From: an uncultured Clostridia bacterium | GTDB taxonomy: Bacteria > Bacillota > Clostridia > Oscillospirales > Ruminococcaceae | NCBI GenBank assembly: GCA_947625735.1 | Contig: CANQPL010000001.1 | Coordinates: 1-64,000 of the forward strand | DNA length: 64,000 nt | Direction: 5' to 3' | Shown: positions 42,828-52,195 of the stretch, in pieces | How positions within the stretch are numbered: the first letter of the stretch is position 1 | Layout: every line of letters begins with the position of its first letter | Position numbers and translations under genes: made by a program | Notes under the pieces: model-generated | What the model was told of the DNA's origin: nothing | Database searches by the model: none | Seen by the model: only the letters and a program-made list of their open reading frames with translations

Positions 42828-44036
42828 ATGAATAAATTGCCGATATTTGTCCTTTTGATCATTATATCAGCATATTATATCTGTATCGTCTGTTCTGCTG
42901 AATCGGTCAGTGACGGGGAAATCAGCTTTAATGCCATATCCGATGAAACAGGTCTGACAATTTACATCAAAAATTATGACGGCTTTTCTATGTATGATTT
43001 CAGCACTGACGGCGGAAAGACCTTTTTCGGACCTATAGGAAACGGAGGTATACATTTATCATCATTTCCTGCGGGTACATATCAGCTTTGTGTAAGAAGA
43101 TCGGGGGATATAAATTCTGTTACGGATATAACAACATTTGTTGTCGGAAAAAGAAATACGGGTCACGGGAATATATCTATAAAATGTACAGGTATCAGGG
43201 AGAAAAAATACAAAAGCGGAGGAATAAGGGCCACAATTGATGATTATGATCCCCGAAGGCAGTATATCATTACATATGACGGCGGTGTGAGCTGGTATCG
43301 GGTAAGGAGCAGTACAGCGGAATTTAACGGGCTTTTCAGCGGGTATTACGAAGTATGTGTAAGAGCTGCGGACGATATTCAGACAAGCTCGGAATTTATG
43401 AAGGTTTATGTGCCTCCGGGTGTTCCCGATGGGGTAGGATTTATAAAAGCCCCCATGATCTATCAGATGCCTGAGCTGCCTACAGGCTGTGAGGTGACAA
43501 GCCTTGCAATGTCCGTAGGTTTCTGGGGCATCAATGTGGAAAAGACTGTGCTTGCGGATTATTTTCTTGAAAAAAGCGAATACCGCACCGATGATTTCAG
43601 AGAGGTATTTGTCGGCGATCCCCGCAGTGAAGCTGCCTACGGCTGCTATTCGGATGTCATAGTAAAATGTGCGGAGAGATTCCTTTCTTCAATAAAGACA
43701 CGCAGCTTTGATGTTACCGATATTTCGGGTTCTGAACCGTCAAGGCTTTATTCCTATGTGGATATGGGATATCCCGTGATAGTGTGGGCGTCCTCAAAAA
43801 TGATGCCTGTAACAGACGGCGCAAGATGGCTCAACAGGGATACGGGGGAAATTATGACATGGAAAAGCAATGAGCATTGTATGCTTCTTGTAGGATATGA
43901 CAATTCTCTTAAAAGAGTTTACGTAAACGACCCGCAGCAGGGCATTGTTTACTATGACCAGCAGCTTTTTGAGAAAAGATTCAGAGAAATGGAAAATCAG
44001 GCTGTGCTGATAGTGGAAACAACAGGGCAGCTATAA
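42828..44036 (+). CDS. secreted C39-like cysteine peptidase with duplicated beta domain
   Basis: A 402-residue exported protein. A signal sequence (residues 1-22) is followed by two related beta domains of about 80 residues: MYDFSTDGGKTFFGP ... FPAGTYQLCVRRSGD matches YIITYDGGVSWYRV ... LFSGYYEVCVRAADD. The C-terminal Peptidase_C39_2 domain keeps the triad: Cys221 (LPTGCEVTSLAMS), His350 (NEHCMLLVGYD) and Asp368 (VYVNDPQQG). GAGGG is seven bases before ATG 42828. Such domains cleave peptides or Gly-rich bridges at the surface; the substrate is unknown. The TerB-type gene starts 10 bp later, with its AAGGAG overlapping this stop codon. Confidence 0.85.
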   Translation: MNKLPIFVLLIIISAYYICIVCSAESVSDGEISFNAISDETGLTIYIKNYDGFSMYDFSTDGGKTFFGPIGNGGIHLSSFPAGTYQLCVRRSGDINSVTDITTFVVGKRNTGHGNISIKCTGIREKKYKSGGIRATIDDYDPRRQYIITYDGGVSWYRVRSSTAEFNGLFSGYYEVCVRAADDIQTSSEFMKVYVPPGVPDGVGFIKAPMIYQMPELPTGCEVTSLAMSVGFWGINVEKTVLADYFLEKSEYRTDDFREVFVGDPRSEAAYGCYSDVIVKCAERFLSSIKTRSFDVTDISGSEPSRLYSYVDMGYPVIVWASSKMMPVTDGARWLNRDTGEIMTWKSNEHCMLLVGYDNSLKRVYVNDPQQGIVYYDQQLFEKRFREMENQAVLIVETTGQL

Positions 44037-44046
44037 GGAGCGGCTT

Positions 44047-45534
44047 ATGACAAGTGTAAAAAAATTATTTGAGCTATTGGAAGCTGTGGGAAGGGGCAGC
44101 ATTTACACAGATTTTTATTCAGATGAACCAATACTGCGTCCCGCCTCTGAGTTGAATACCTTTCTTCCCGAGGAAATTAAACGCATGAAAAAGCTGGCTG
44201 AAAACAGCGGCAGTCAGTACCGTTTCTTGGAACGGATATTTTACAAGCAAGCTGAATTTATGGAAAATTTTACCGATAATTATGAAAATGAAGTGTCCTT
44301 CAGCTGCTATTATCCTACCTACAGAGATATGAATGACCGCCAGCTCAGGTGGTATTTTACATGGCGCAGTAAGGTGAGAAAGGGGGAGATAACTAAAACT
44401 TCACTTTCCTATGCGTTTGTGTATATTTATGAGCTTCTGCACCATATCGGCTCTCAGACGGCAAGAGAGGGTTTTGACAAGCTAAAGCAGTTTTATGAGG
44501 AATATCGGATATATGAACCGAAGATAGTCCGTTATATGAGGCAGTGGATAATAGATTATGTTGTATACTACGATCTTGACACCTCACTTCTTAATGAGTA
44601 TGTACCCGAAATTGAAAGCTATATCCCTATCCTTGAAAATTGCGAGAATGCAGACACAGATAAGCTCTTTGATGCTGTCTGCGCTTTTTCCTCCTACAAT
44701 ATCAGAAAATCGGCTCTTTTCAAAAAGGATCCTCAGCGTGTAAAAGATGTCATGTGCAAGGTATACAGGCATATATCCTATTACTATGCAAAAAACAGGA
44801 AAAAAAACCTTTGTGATAAGCTGTTCGGAAAGAAATTTTCCAACACCTGTAAAATGTTCGATGCAGCGGTATTCTATGACCGCATCAAGCAGAAGGACCG
44901 CATCTGTACGGTAAATGCAAATCTTGAATATACCTGTAAAAACGGGAGCTGGACCTGCAAAAAATATTACGGAGTGGTCAGCAAAAACAGGTGGCTTGGT
45001 GATATCATGAGGACTGTTGACAGCAAGCTGAGACTTGATCCCTCATCGGGCTGTAAGCCTATTGAGCCTGCCTGCGATGTAAAATGGGTACTTGCCATTA
45101 TAGATGAGGACATAGACGAATATAATCGGGAATGCAAAATAAATGAGGCACGTCGGATAAGTATAGATACTTCCAAGCTGGAGGGTATCAGACGTTCGGC
45201 GGATATCACCCGTGAAAAGCTGCTGACGGAGGAGGAGCGTGAGGAGGAAACGCCCGCTCCTGTTATTTTCGGGGAAATGCCTTTGCCTTTGAATGAGGAG
45301 CGTTCGGATACGGACTGTCCTCTGGACGAGGAGGAAACGGCTTTTCTTAAGGCTTTGCTGTATGACGGACACTACAGCGGAAAAGGTATGCCGTCAGTGC
45401 TTGCGGATTCGGTAAATGAAAAGCTGTTTGATATGTTCGGGGATATCGTCATTGAATTTGACGGAGATATGCCCGCAGTTATTGAGGACTATGCAGATGA
45501 ACTGAAAGGAATAATAAAAAATGAAGATACCTAA
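44047..45534 (+). CDS. TerB_N/TerB_C domain protein
   Basis: A 495-residue soluble protein. The TerB_N domain is at about residues 30-230, with the highly typical RQLRWYFTWRSKVRKGEITKTSLSYAFVYIYELLHHIG. A basic central part has KNRKKNLCDKLFGKKFSNTC, and the C terminus from about residue 390 (REKLLTEEEREEETPAP onwards to DYADELKGIIKN) fits TerB_C. The central TerB domain proper is not evident. These domains are known from Ter-linked stress systems and DNA-processing gene sets. AAGGAG precedes ATG 44047. Its end overlaps the BrxD-like gene by 14 bp. Probably the specificity or scaffold subunit of the three-gene module, by inference. Confidence 0.82.
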   Translation: MTSVKKLFELLEAVGRGSIYTDFYSDEPILRPASELNTFLPEEIKRMKKLAENSGSQYRFLERIFYKQAEFMENFTDNYENEVSFSCYYPTYRDMNDRQLRWYFTWRSKVRKGEITKTSLSYAFVYIYELLHHIGSQTAREGFDKLKQFYEEYRIYEPKIVRYMRQWIIDYVVYYDLDTSLLNEYVPEIESYIPILENCENADTDKLFDAVCAFSSYNIRKSALFKKDPQRVKDVMCKVYRHISYYYAKNRKKNLCDKLFGKKFSNTCKMFDAAVFYDRIKQKDRICTVNANLEYTCKNGSWTCKKYYGVVSKNRWLGDIMRTVDSKLRLDPSSGCKPIEPACDVKWVLAIIDEDIDEYNRECKINEARRISIDTSKLEGIRRSADITREKLLTEEEREEETPAPVIFGEMPLPLNEERSDTDCPLDEEETAFLKALLYDGHYSGKGMPSVLADSVNEKLFDMFGDIVIEFDGDMPAVIEDYADELKGIIKNEDT

Positions 45535-46843
45535 AAGAATTGCCTCTACGGTCATAAACTCTCTTAAAGGCGGTGTTGTGCCGAGAGTGGGACTTTCCTA
45601 TATTACCGTGGGACGGGAAACAGAAATAGATGCGCTGCTCCACGATGTGGATATAATTGCAGATGGCGGAGCTTCTTTCCGCTTTATTGTGGGAAAATAC
45701 GGCAGCGGCAAGAGCTTTCTCCTGCAAACCATACGCAATTATGTAATGGATAGGAATTTTGTGGTAGCAGATGCGGACTTGTCACCTGAGAGGAGACTTC
45801 AGGGGACAAAGGGACAGGGACTTGCAACCTATAAGGAGCTTATAAGAAATATGTCTACAAAGACCCGTCCCGAGGGCGGTGCGCTTACCCTTATACTTGA
45901 CCGCTGGATAAGCTCGGTACGCAGCGAAACGGCTGCCCAAAGCGGAATAAACACCGACAGTGCGGAGTTTGCGGGATTGGTGGAGAAAAGAATCTTTGAG
46001 GTCATTAATTCCCTTAATGAAATGGTTCACGGATTTGATTTTGCAAAGCTCCTTACTTTATACTACCGTGCTTACATTAACGGAGATGACGAAAGCAAGG
46101 CAAAGGTGGTAAAATGGTTCAGAGGTGAGTATAATACCAAGACAGAGGCAAAAAATGAGCTTGGAGTAAATATCATTATCACCGATGAGGACTGGTATGA
46201 GTATATAAAGCTGTTTGCATCTTTCCTTAAAGCTGCGGGATACAGCGGTATGCTTGTACTCATTGACGAGCTGGTAAATATCTATAAGGTGCCGAACGCC
46301 ATTACCCGACAGTATAACTACGAAAAAATACTTACCATGTACAATGATACACTACAGGGAAAGGCAAAGTATCTTGGGATCATCATGTGCGGCACTCCAC
46401 AGTGCATTGAGGATACAAGGAGAGGAGTCTACAGCTATGAGGCGCTGCGTTCCCGTCTTGCGGAGGGGCGCTTCGGCAGGGGAGAGGGCGTAAAGGATAT
46501 GCTTGCTCCCGTTATAAGGCTCAAGCCTCTTACCTATGAGGAAATGCTGGTGCTTATAGAAAAGCTGGCGGAGATCCATGCAGTTCTCTTTGATTATGAA
46601 CGTATCCTTGATGAGGAGGATCTGATAAACTTTATAAAGATAGAATTCGGCAGAATAGGTGCGGATTCCAATATCACTCCCCGTGAGGTCATTCGCGATT
46701 TTATTGAGCTTATGAATATTGTTTATCAGAATCCCGCTATAAATGCTGCGGAGCTTATGAGCTCCGAGAAATTCAGCTTTGCAAAGGCTGTTCCCGAGGG
46801 CAGCGAAAATACCGATGAGGAATTTGCGGAATTTGATGTGTGA
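45521..46843 (+). CDS. BrxD-like (DUF2791) P-loop ATPase
   Basis: A 440-residue ATPase of the DUF2791 family, whose members act as BrxD in BREX type 2 and related phage-defence loci. Walker A is GKYGSGKSFLLQTIR (58-72), followed by the family-typical VVADADLSPERRLQG; Walker B is MLVLIDELVNIYK (Asp249-Glu250); a sensor-like block GIIMCGTPQCIEDTRRGVY and RLAEGRFG follow. The C-terminal third is helical with an acidic tail. The start ATG lies in the end of the TerB gene, and its stop overlaps the helicase start by 4 bp, so the three are made together. It probably loads or drives the helicase on DNA; this is inference. Confidence 0.88.
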   Translation: MKIPKRIASTVINSLKGGVVPRVGLSYITVGRETEIDALLHDVDIIADGGASFRFIVGKYGSGKSFLLQTIRNYVMDRNFVVADADLSPERRLQGTKGQGLATYKELIRNMSTKTRPEGGALTLILDRWISSVRSETAAQSGINTDSAEFAGLVEKRIFEVINSLNEMVHGFDFAKLLTLYYRAYINGDDESKAKVVKWFRGEYNTKTEAKNELGVNIIITDEDWYEYIKLFASFLKAAGYSGMLVLIDELVNIYKVPNAITRQYNYEKILTMYNDTLQGKAKYLGIIMCGTPQCIEDTRRGVYSYEALRSRLAEGRFGRGEGVKDMLAPVIRLKPLTYEEMLVLIEKLAEIHAVLFDYERILDEEDLINFIKIEFGRIGADSNITPREVIRDFIELMNIVYQNPAINAAELMSSEKFSFAKAVPEGSENTDEEFAEFDV

Positions 46844-49098
46844 GTGAAAATATGAGTATATTTGAAAGATATGCACCATTTGTGCAGAATTTTATCTACC
46901 GAAATAACTGGGAAAATCTGAGGGCAATACAGGTAGCGGCGGGAGACGCCATTTTCAACACAGATGAAAATGTGCTGCTGTCCGCCTCCACTGCATCGGG
47001 TAAGACCGAAGCGGCTTTTTTTCCCATATTGACGCTTTTTTCCGAGGATATGCCCCGTTCGGTGGGAGCTATATATATTGGTCCTTTAAAGGCACTTATA
47101 AACGATCAGTTCATGAGACTGAATGACCTTTGCGCTGAGGGGAATATTCCTGTATGGCACTGGCACGGAGATGTTTCACAATCACATAAAAGCAAGCTGT
47201 TAAAAAAGCCCTCAGGCATTTTGCAGATAACCCCCGAATCCTTGGAGGCTCTGCTGATACATAAGCACGCCGCAATATCAAAGCTGTTCTGTGACCTGCG
47301 TTTTATCGTCATAGACGAGGTACATTCACTGATGAGAGGGGACAGAGGAGGACAGACACTTTGCCTTATTGAAAGGCTTTCAAAAATGGCAGGAGTAAAT
47401 CCCCGCAGGATAGGTCTTTCCGCCACAATAGGAGACCCCGAAAAAGCGGGAGAATTTCTGGCTGCGGGAACTGACAGGGGTACGGTCATTCCCCGCATAG
47501 ATGCAAAGGGTGTAAGATGGCGGCTTTCTATGGAGCATTTTTATGTGGCGGGTACACAGGCGGGAGAGGATAAGGATATAGAAGCAATGCCTGTATTGGA
47601 AACGGCAACAGATAAAGCGCCCGATCATGCGGACGGAGGGATAGGCTATATCTTTGAGCATACACGGGGGAAAAAGTGTCTTGTATTTGTCAATTCCCGT
47701 GAGGAGTGTGAAGCTGTTACCACAACCCTCAGGCAGTATTGCGAGGCAAAGCATGAGCCTGACAGGTTCCTTATTCATCATGGCAATCTGTCGGTATCAT
47801 ACAGGGAAACTGCCGAAGCAGCCATGAAAGATGAGGAAAATTTCATGACAACAGTTACCACCGCCACATTGGAGCTGGGTATTGATATAGGGCGGCTTGA
47901 ACGTGCTTTTCAGATAGATGCACCATTTACTGTATCCTCCTTTTTGCAGCGAATGGGACGGACGGGAAGAAGAGAACTTCCCCCCGAAATGTGGTTTGTT
48001 ATGAGAGAGGAGCAGCCTGAGCCGAGGGCAATGCTTCCCGAAACTGTGCCGTGGAAGCTGATTCAGGGTATAGCTCTTGTACAGCTTTATCTGGAGGAAA
48101 AATGGGTAGAGCCGCCAAAGCTCGACAGGCTGCCCTACAGTCTGCTTTATCATCAGACTATGAGTACACTTGTGTCATGCGGGGAGCTGACACCTGCCGC
48201 TCTTGCTTCAAAGGTGCTTACACTGAAATATTTCTATCGCATTACAAAAGAAGATTATCAGGTGCTTCTTCGTCATCTTATCGAAAAGGATCATATTCAG
48301 AGGACGGAGAACGGAGGTCTTATCGTGGGACTTGCGGGGGAGCGGATAACAAATTCTTTTAAGTTTTATGCGGTATTTCAGGAGAATGTGGAGTACACCG
48401 TCCGCTGCGGCTCTGAGGAGCTGGGTACTATAGTCATGCCTCCCCCCGCAGGTGAAAAGATAGCAATTGCGGGTCATGTGTGGATAGTCGAAGAGGTAGA
48501 CCACAAGCGTCACACCGTCTACTGTGAGCAGGTAAAGGGAAAGGTACCCGCTTATTTCGGCGACTGTCCGGGAGATATCCATACAAAGATATTGGAGCGT
48601 ATGAAGCGTGTGCTGTCTGAAAACAAAAGCTATCCCTATCTTATGAAAAATGCTGCCGCAAGGCTGGATATTGCAAGGCATACCGCTGTAAATTCGGGAG
48701 TGGTTAGTGAGCCGCTTATCTGTCTGGGCGGAAATATGTGGTGTCTGTTCCCGTGGCTCGGTTATTATGCTTTTCTTGCAATGGAAAGATTTATTAAGAT
48801 AAAGTGCGGGGCAGCGCTGGGGATACGGGGAATGGATCCGTCAAGACCGTATTTTATTCAGTTCAAGATGAATGTATCGGCGGAGGAATTTTTCCGTATC
48901 CTGACGGAAACTGCAAAAATACCGTTTGACCCTATGGAGCTTGTCTATCCCAATGAAGTGCCGCTTTTTGAGAAGTATGACGAATATCTTCCTGCACAGC
49001 TTGTGAAAAAGGGCTTTGCATACGGGATACTTGATATAAAGGATATGCTTGAAAGAATAAGCAGCTGGAAGGTTTATCTGCCGCCGCAGGATAGTTAA
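46840..49098 (+). CDS. BrxHI/Lhr-like superfamily 2 DEAD/DEAH helicase
   Basis: A 752-residue helicase. Domain 1 has a Q-like region, Walker A LLSASTASGKTEAAF (49-56 core), motif Ia GPLKALINDQF, DEVH at 159-162, and motif III LSATIGDPEKA. Domain 2 has CLVFVNSREECE, TATLELGIDIG and motif VI FLQRMGRTGRRE (from 370). The C-terminal 330 residues are an Lhr-type winged-helix and beta extension. BREX type 2 loci pair this kind of helicase (BrxHI) with BrxD. The GTG at 46840 overlaps the previous stop (GTGA); an ATG at 46852 is an alternative. It ends the long operon, before a GC-rich terminator. Confidence 0.88.
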   Translation: MSENMSIFERYAPFVQNFIYRNNWENLRAIQVAAGDAIFNTDENVLLSASTASGKTEAAFFPILTLFSEDMPRSVGAIYIGPLKALINDQFMRLNDLCAEGNIPVWHWHGDVSQSHKSKLLKKPSGILQITPESLEALLIHKHAAISKLFCDLRFIVIDEVHSLMRGDRGGQTLCLIERLSKMAGVNPRRIGLSATIGDPEKAGEFLAAGTDRGTVIPRIDAKGVRWRLSMEHFYVAGTQAGEDKDIEAMPVLETATDKAPDHADGGIGYIFEHTRGKKCLVFVNSREECEAVTTTLRQYCEAKHEPDRFLIHHGNLSVSYRETAEAAMKDEENFMTTVTTATLELGIDIGRLERAFQIDAPFTVSSFLQRMGRTGRRELPPEMWFVMREEQPEPRAMLPETVPWKLIQGIALVQLYLEEKWVEPPKLDRLPYSLLYHQTMSTLVSCGELTPAALASKVLTLKYFYRITKEDYQVLLRHLIEKDHIQRTENGGLIVGLAGERITNSFKFYAVFQENVEYTVRCGSEELGTIVMPPPAGEKIAIAGHVWIVEEVDHKRHTVYCEQVKGKVPAYFGDCPGDIHTKILERMKRVLSENKSYPYLMKNAAARLDIARHTAVNSGVVSEPLICLGGNMWCLFPWLGYYAFLAMERFIKIKCGAALGIRGMDPSRPYFIQFKMNVSAEEFFRILTETAKIPFDPMELVYPNEVPLFEKYDEYLPAQLVKKGFAYGILDIKDMLERISSWKVYLPPQDS

Positions 49099-49121
49099 TA
49101 TTCAGAATCTGTATAGAAAAG

Positions 49122-49153
49122 ACCCGCCGCACTTTTGGTACGGCGGGATTTTC
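49122..49153. terminator. bidirectional terminator between convergent operons
   Basis: Stem cccgccg/cggcggg (49123-49129 with 49141-49147) with short T-runs on both strands. It reaches the stop of the minus-strand gene at 49152. Confidence 0.8.
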
Positions 49154-50228
49154 ACACCCTCGGGTGAGTTTTGTAATATGCCTTTGCAATACGCTTCTGA
49201 TAGCTTTTGTCAAAGATGTTCCATAGTGTACGACAAAGCATTCCAAAGAGCTTTACGATCATAAACAGACCGTAAACCAAAGAAACTGCGGGGATAATAA
49301 GCATATAGACCATTACTCCCGTAAGCACTCCTGCAATAAGCTCCGCACCCCTTGTCCGATTCTCGAACCACGGATATCTGAGTCCCTTATCCGACATTGC
49401 CATTTGAGGAAGATCGCCGAATTTTTTAAAAAGACTTATAACGTCAAACCGTCCTGACTGATCTGTGATAATACACTGATCGTCTCCGGCAGGCTTGATA
49501 TCCTCCATCATGGTAGAACCGAAATCCTTGACTATTTCCGGGATACAAACCTCATAAGCGGTCATTTTTGTGTCGGGGGAAAGGATCTGCATAGCTTCAA
49601 AGGGGATATAGACCCGGGGTTTATCCCCATAGGCAAGCCTGTCACGTTCATTGTCGGGGGTATCCACAACTCCTGCAACATGGAAGGTCATATTGTTTAT
49701 TGTGACGGTCATTCCCGCAGTATCTACCGCACCGAAAAGCTGCCATGAGCATTCCTTGTCAAGTATGATGCGGTCAAAATTTACGTCCTCATTTGAATAA
49801 TAGCTGCCCGACAGCAGCGGCTCGGGGTGAAAGGTGAAAAAATCTCCCCATGTACCCATTGCAGCAGCTTCACAGGAGCCGTTATTACCCGTAACGGTAA
49901 GGCTGCATTCTCCGCTGCTGCTGTCTATCCAGAGGCGTCCGTCCTCATCGGTGCTTTCGTCCTTGACAATGGAATTTTCTTTAAGCTTTGATTCCACTGC
50001 GCTTCGCATATTATATACAGACATGATATCCATTCCCGCATCGGGAGTAAGGTATGCGGATATCTGCGAATACACGTAAGCATCGCTGCTCCAGAGTCTG
50101 GCAGCATTTTCCATTGAATAGCTTTTTTTCAGTGACATAATGACAGCAAACAGGACAGCACAGATCAGCAGAATGGCAATATTTATGCTCAGAAGAATTA
50201 TATTGAATTTTTTTTGCCTGCCCCTCAA
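49152..50228 (-). CDS. MacB-like (periplasmic-core) membrane protein
   Basis: A 358-residue protein. One membrane segment lies near residues 10-32, then a 240-residue extracellular part resembling the MacB_PCD core domain (WGDFFTFHPEPLLSGSYYSNEDV, then VNFDRIILDKECSWQLFG and MTFHVAGVVDTPDNERDRL), and one long hydrophobic region near 295-335. Complete MacB-type permeases have four membrane segments, so this is a reduced version. A GTG at 50237 opens the frame, but GGAGG eight bases before the TTG at 50228 favours that start. Last gene of the operon, 16 bp past the HlyD-like gene. No MacB ATPase is encoded nearby. Confidence 0.7.
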   Translation of the reverse strand: MRGRQKKFNIILLSINIAILLICAVLFAVIMSLKKSYSMENAARLWSSDAYVYSQISAYLTPDAGMDIMSVYNMRSAVESKLKENSIVKDESTDEDGRLWIDSSSGECSLTVTGNNGSCEAAAMGTWGDFFTFHPEPLLSGSYYSNEDVNFDRIILDKECSWQLFGAVDTAGMTVTINNMTFHVAGVVDTPDNERDRLAYGDKPRVYIPFEAMQILSPDTKMTAYEVCIPEIVKDFGSTMMEDIKPAGDDQCIITDQSGRFDVISLFKKFGDLPQMAMSDKGLRYPWFENRTRGAELIAGVLTGVMVYMLIIPAVSLVYGLFMIVKLFGMLCRTLWNIFDKSYQKRIAKAYYKTHPRV

Positions 50229-50244
50229 GGCTCTCACCTCCGTA

Positions 50245-52173
50245 TTATTCGGCGGGGCGGATCTGCTCGCCTGCGCTGATAGGCTTTGTGGACGTGGTTA
50301 TCACAAATTCACTGCCCATAAGACCGTTGACTGCGGAGTTATTATCGTCCTTGACTACTACTTCCACATCATAGCGCACCGCAGTATAGCGGTTGCCTAA
50401 GGGACTGCTCTTTGATTCCATGACAAGCACGAATTTTCCGTTTGAATCCTCTCTTATGGCGGAGTTGGGGACTACTGTCGAATAAGCCTGTCCCTTGCTG
50501 CCCATGGCAAGAGAGATGCTTTGTCCTGTTGCTATGTCGCTGCCGCTTATATTAAATACAAGTATTTTCTGGGTATTGGGATTATTTGTGTCAGGACGTA
50601 TCTCGCTTATAACTGCACTGAAATCATTGCCGAAATACCAGCTTGTGATCTCCGCCTTATCTCCTACCTTTACTTTTTTAGCCTGTTCAACCTTTACGGG
50701 AAATTCAAGAGTATAGCCCTTGTCCGAAACATTGATAACTGCAGCTACCCTGCCTGCCTCTACGCTTTCTCCTGCAGTGACAGATATGCTTTCCACTACG
50801 CCGCCCATTTTCGCCTTTACAACTGCGTCAAAGGCTTCACCTCTGAGCTTATCCACCTTTTCCTGCTGACGTTCGATCTCCTTTTGCTTTGCGTTAAGAT
50901 CAAGCTGAGCCGTCTGAGTTTCCAGAGAATCATCGGACTGTTTTATTTCAAGAGCAGCTTTAAGATCGGCTATCTCCTTTTCCTTGTCTCTGATCTTTGT
51001 TTCAATTGCGGAAACTGTCTCATAGCCCTGTGATTCTGTCTGGGCATCGCTGCGGTCGCTTTCGGCATCTGCAAGTATATCATTGGCAGCACGGAGCTTT
51101 TCATCTACGGAATCTATTTTCTTTTTGAGCTCCAGTGTAATTGAGCGTGTTTCTTCGGCGAGCTTATCCTTTGCACTGCTCAGATTGTTCGTTGCCTTTT
51201 TGAGTGATTTTTCCGTCTGATCCACCTTTGTTTTAAGTACCATGCTGTGTGTGGAATTTGCAGCCATTTCGGAAAGCTCGATCTGTATTTCCTCAATGGT
51301 GCTTCTCTGTGCGGCTATCTGTGAAATGATCGCACTTGTATCCGATTCGGGATCTGCGCCGTAGTACTGATTATACAGCTCATTAAGGGCTGCCTGTGCA
51401 GACCTCAGTTCCTTTTGCTTATCTTTAAGCTCCTGATCTGTATCTCCCTCGGCAGAGGCGTTCTGTACTGCATCATCATATGCCTTCTGAGCGTCCTCGA
51501 GGGCTTTTTCACAGCTTGTAACCTTGTCCTTAGCGGTTCTGAGTCGTTCGTAATGCTCCGGGCTGAGGTCGAGCATATCCTCTGTATCTACAGAGGCAAG
51601 CTGTGCTGTAAGCTCGTCCTTTTCTCTTGTAAGGCTATCAACCTCTGCTTTTGCAGATTTATAAGCATCATCTGCAATTCCTACGATATCAGGGCGGTTC
51701 TGTGCCTCGGCAAGATCGTCTTTAAGCTCGGAAAGCTCCGCCTGCGCATTGGAGATCGCAAGGAGATCCGCACTGTAGCCCGAACCCTTTGACATGGCAA
51801 GTACAGCCTTATCGTATTCAAGACGCAGACTTTCAAGCGTGTTCTGTGCTTCTGTAAGCTCTGTGGAATCGCTGTCCTCCAGTTCAAAGAGGACATCACC
51901 CGACTTTACCTCCTGACCTGCTTTTACAAGAACACTTTTTACATTTCTCGTCTGTTCAAACTTTATCTCGTAGCTTTCGGCAGGCTCTACGGTACCGCTG
52001 CCCCTTATCTGTTCGGAGATAGTTCCCTGAGAAGCACGCACTGTTGATACCTGCGGCAGAGAATAATTCATGAATGTATTGGAAAAAAGTGTAAGTACAA
52101 GCATTGCCGCAAGAAATATTATGGCAATATTTTTTATAATATCCTTTCGGGGTGTTTTGTTTTCATCGTTCAT
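50245..52173 (-). CDS. HlyD/RND-type membrane fusion (adaptor) protein
   Basis: A 642-residue protein with one membrane anchor at about residues 11-31. The first half of a biotinyl-lipoyl-like domain (IRGSGTVEPAESYEIKF, VKAGQEVKSGDVLFELED) is followed by a very long coiled coil at about residues 75-445. The second lipoyl half is MGGVVESISVTAGESVEAGRVAAVI, and a beta-barrel follows (VKVGDKAEITSWYFGNDFSAVI). The coiled coil is longer than in most adaptors. GAGGT precedes ATG 52173. It pairs naturally with the MacB-like protein downstream, but it shares the operon with two sugar permeases, which is odd. Confidence 0.85.
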   Translation of the reverse strand: MNDENKTPRKDIIKNIAIIFLAAMLVLTLFSNTFMNYSLPQVSTVRASQGTISEQIRGSGTVEPAESYEIKFEQTRNVKSVLVKAGQEVKSGDVLFELEDSDSTELTEAQNTLESLRLEYDKAVLAMSKGSGYSADLLAISNAQAELSELKDDLAEAQNRPDIVGIADDAYKSAKAEVDSLTREKDELTAQLASVDTEDMLDLSPEHYERLRTAKDKVTSCEKALEDAQKAYDDAVQNASAEGDTDQELKDKQKELRSAQAALNELYNQYYGADPESDTSAIISQIAAQRSTIEEIQIELSEMAANSTHSMVLKTKVDQTEKSLKKATNNLSSAKDKLAEETRSITLELKKKIDSVDEKLRAANDILADAESDRSDAQTESQGYETVSAIETKIRDKEKEIADLKAALEIKQSDDSLETQTAQLDLNAKQKEIERQQEKVDKLRGEAFDAVVKAKMGGVVESISVTAGESVEAGRVAAVINVSDKGYTLEFPVKVEQAKKVKVGDKAEITSWYFGNDFSAVISEIRPDTNNPNTQKILVFNISGSDIATGQSISLAMGSKGQAYSTVVPNSAIREDSNGKFVLVMESKSSPLGNRYTAVRYDVEVVVKDDNNSAVNGLMGSEFVITTSTKPISAGEQIRPAE

Positions 52174-52195
52174 AAGTATACCTCACTTTAAAAAA

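Noticed and set aside
44047..49098. A full BREX or DISARM locus
   Set aside because: No methyltransferase, PglZ, BrxC, Lon-like or nuclease gene is found in the flanking genes on either side within the window.
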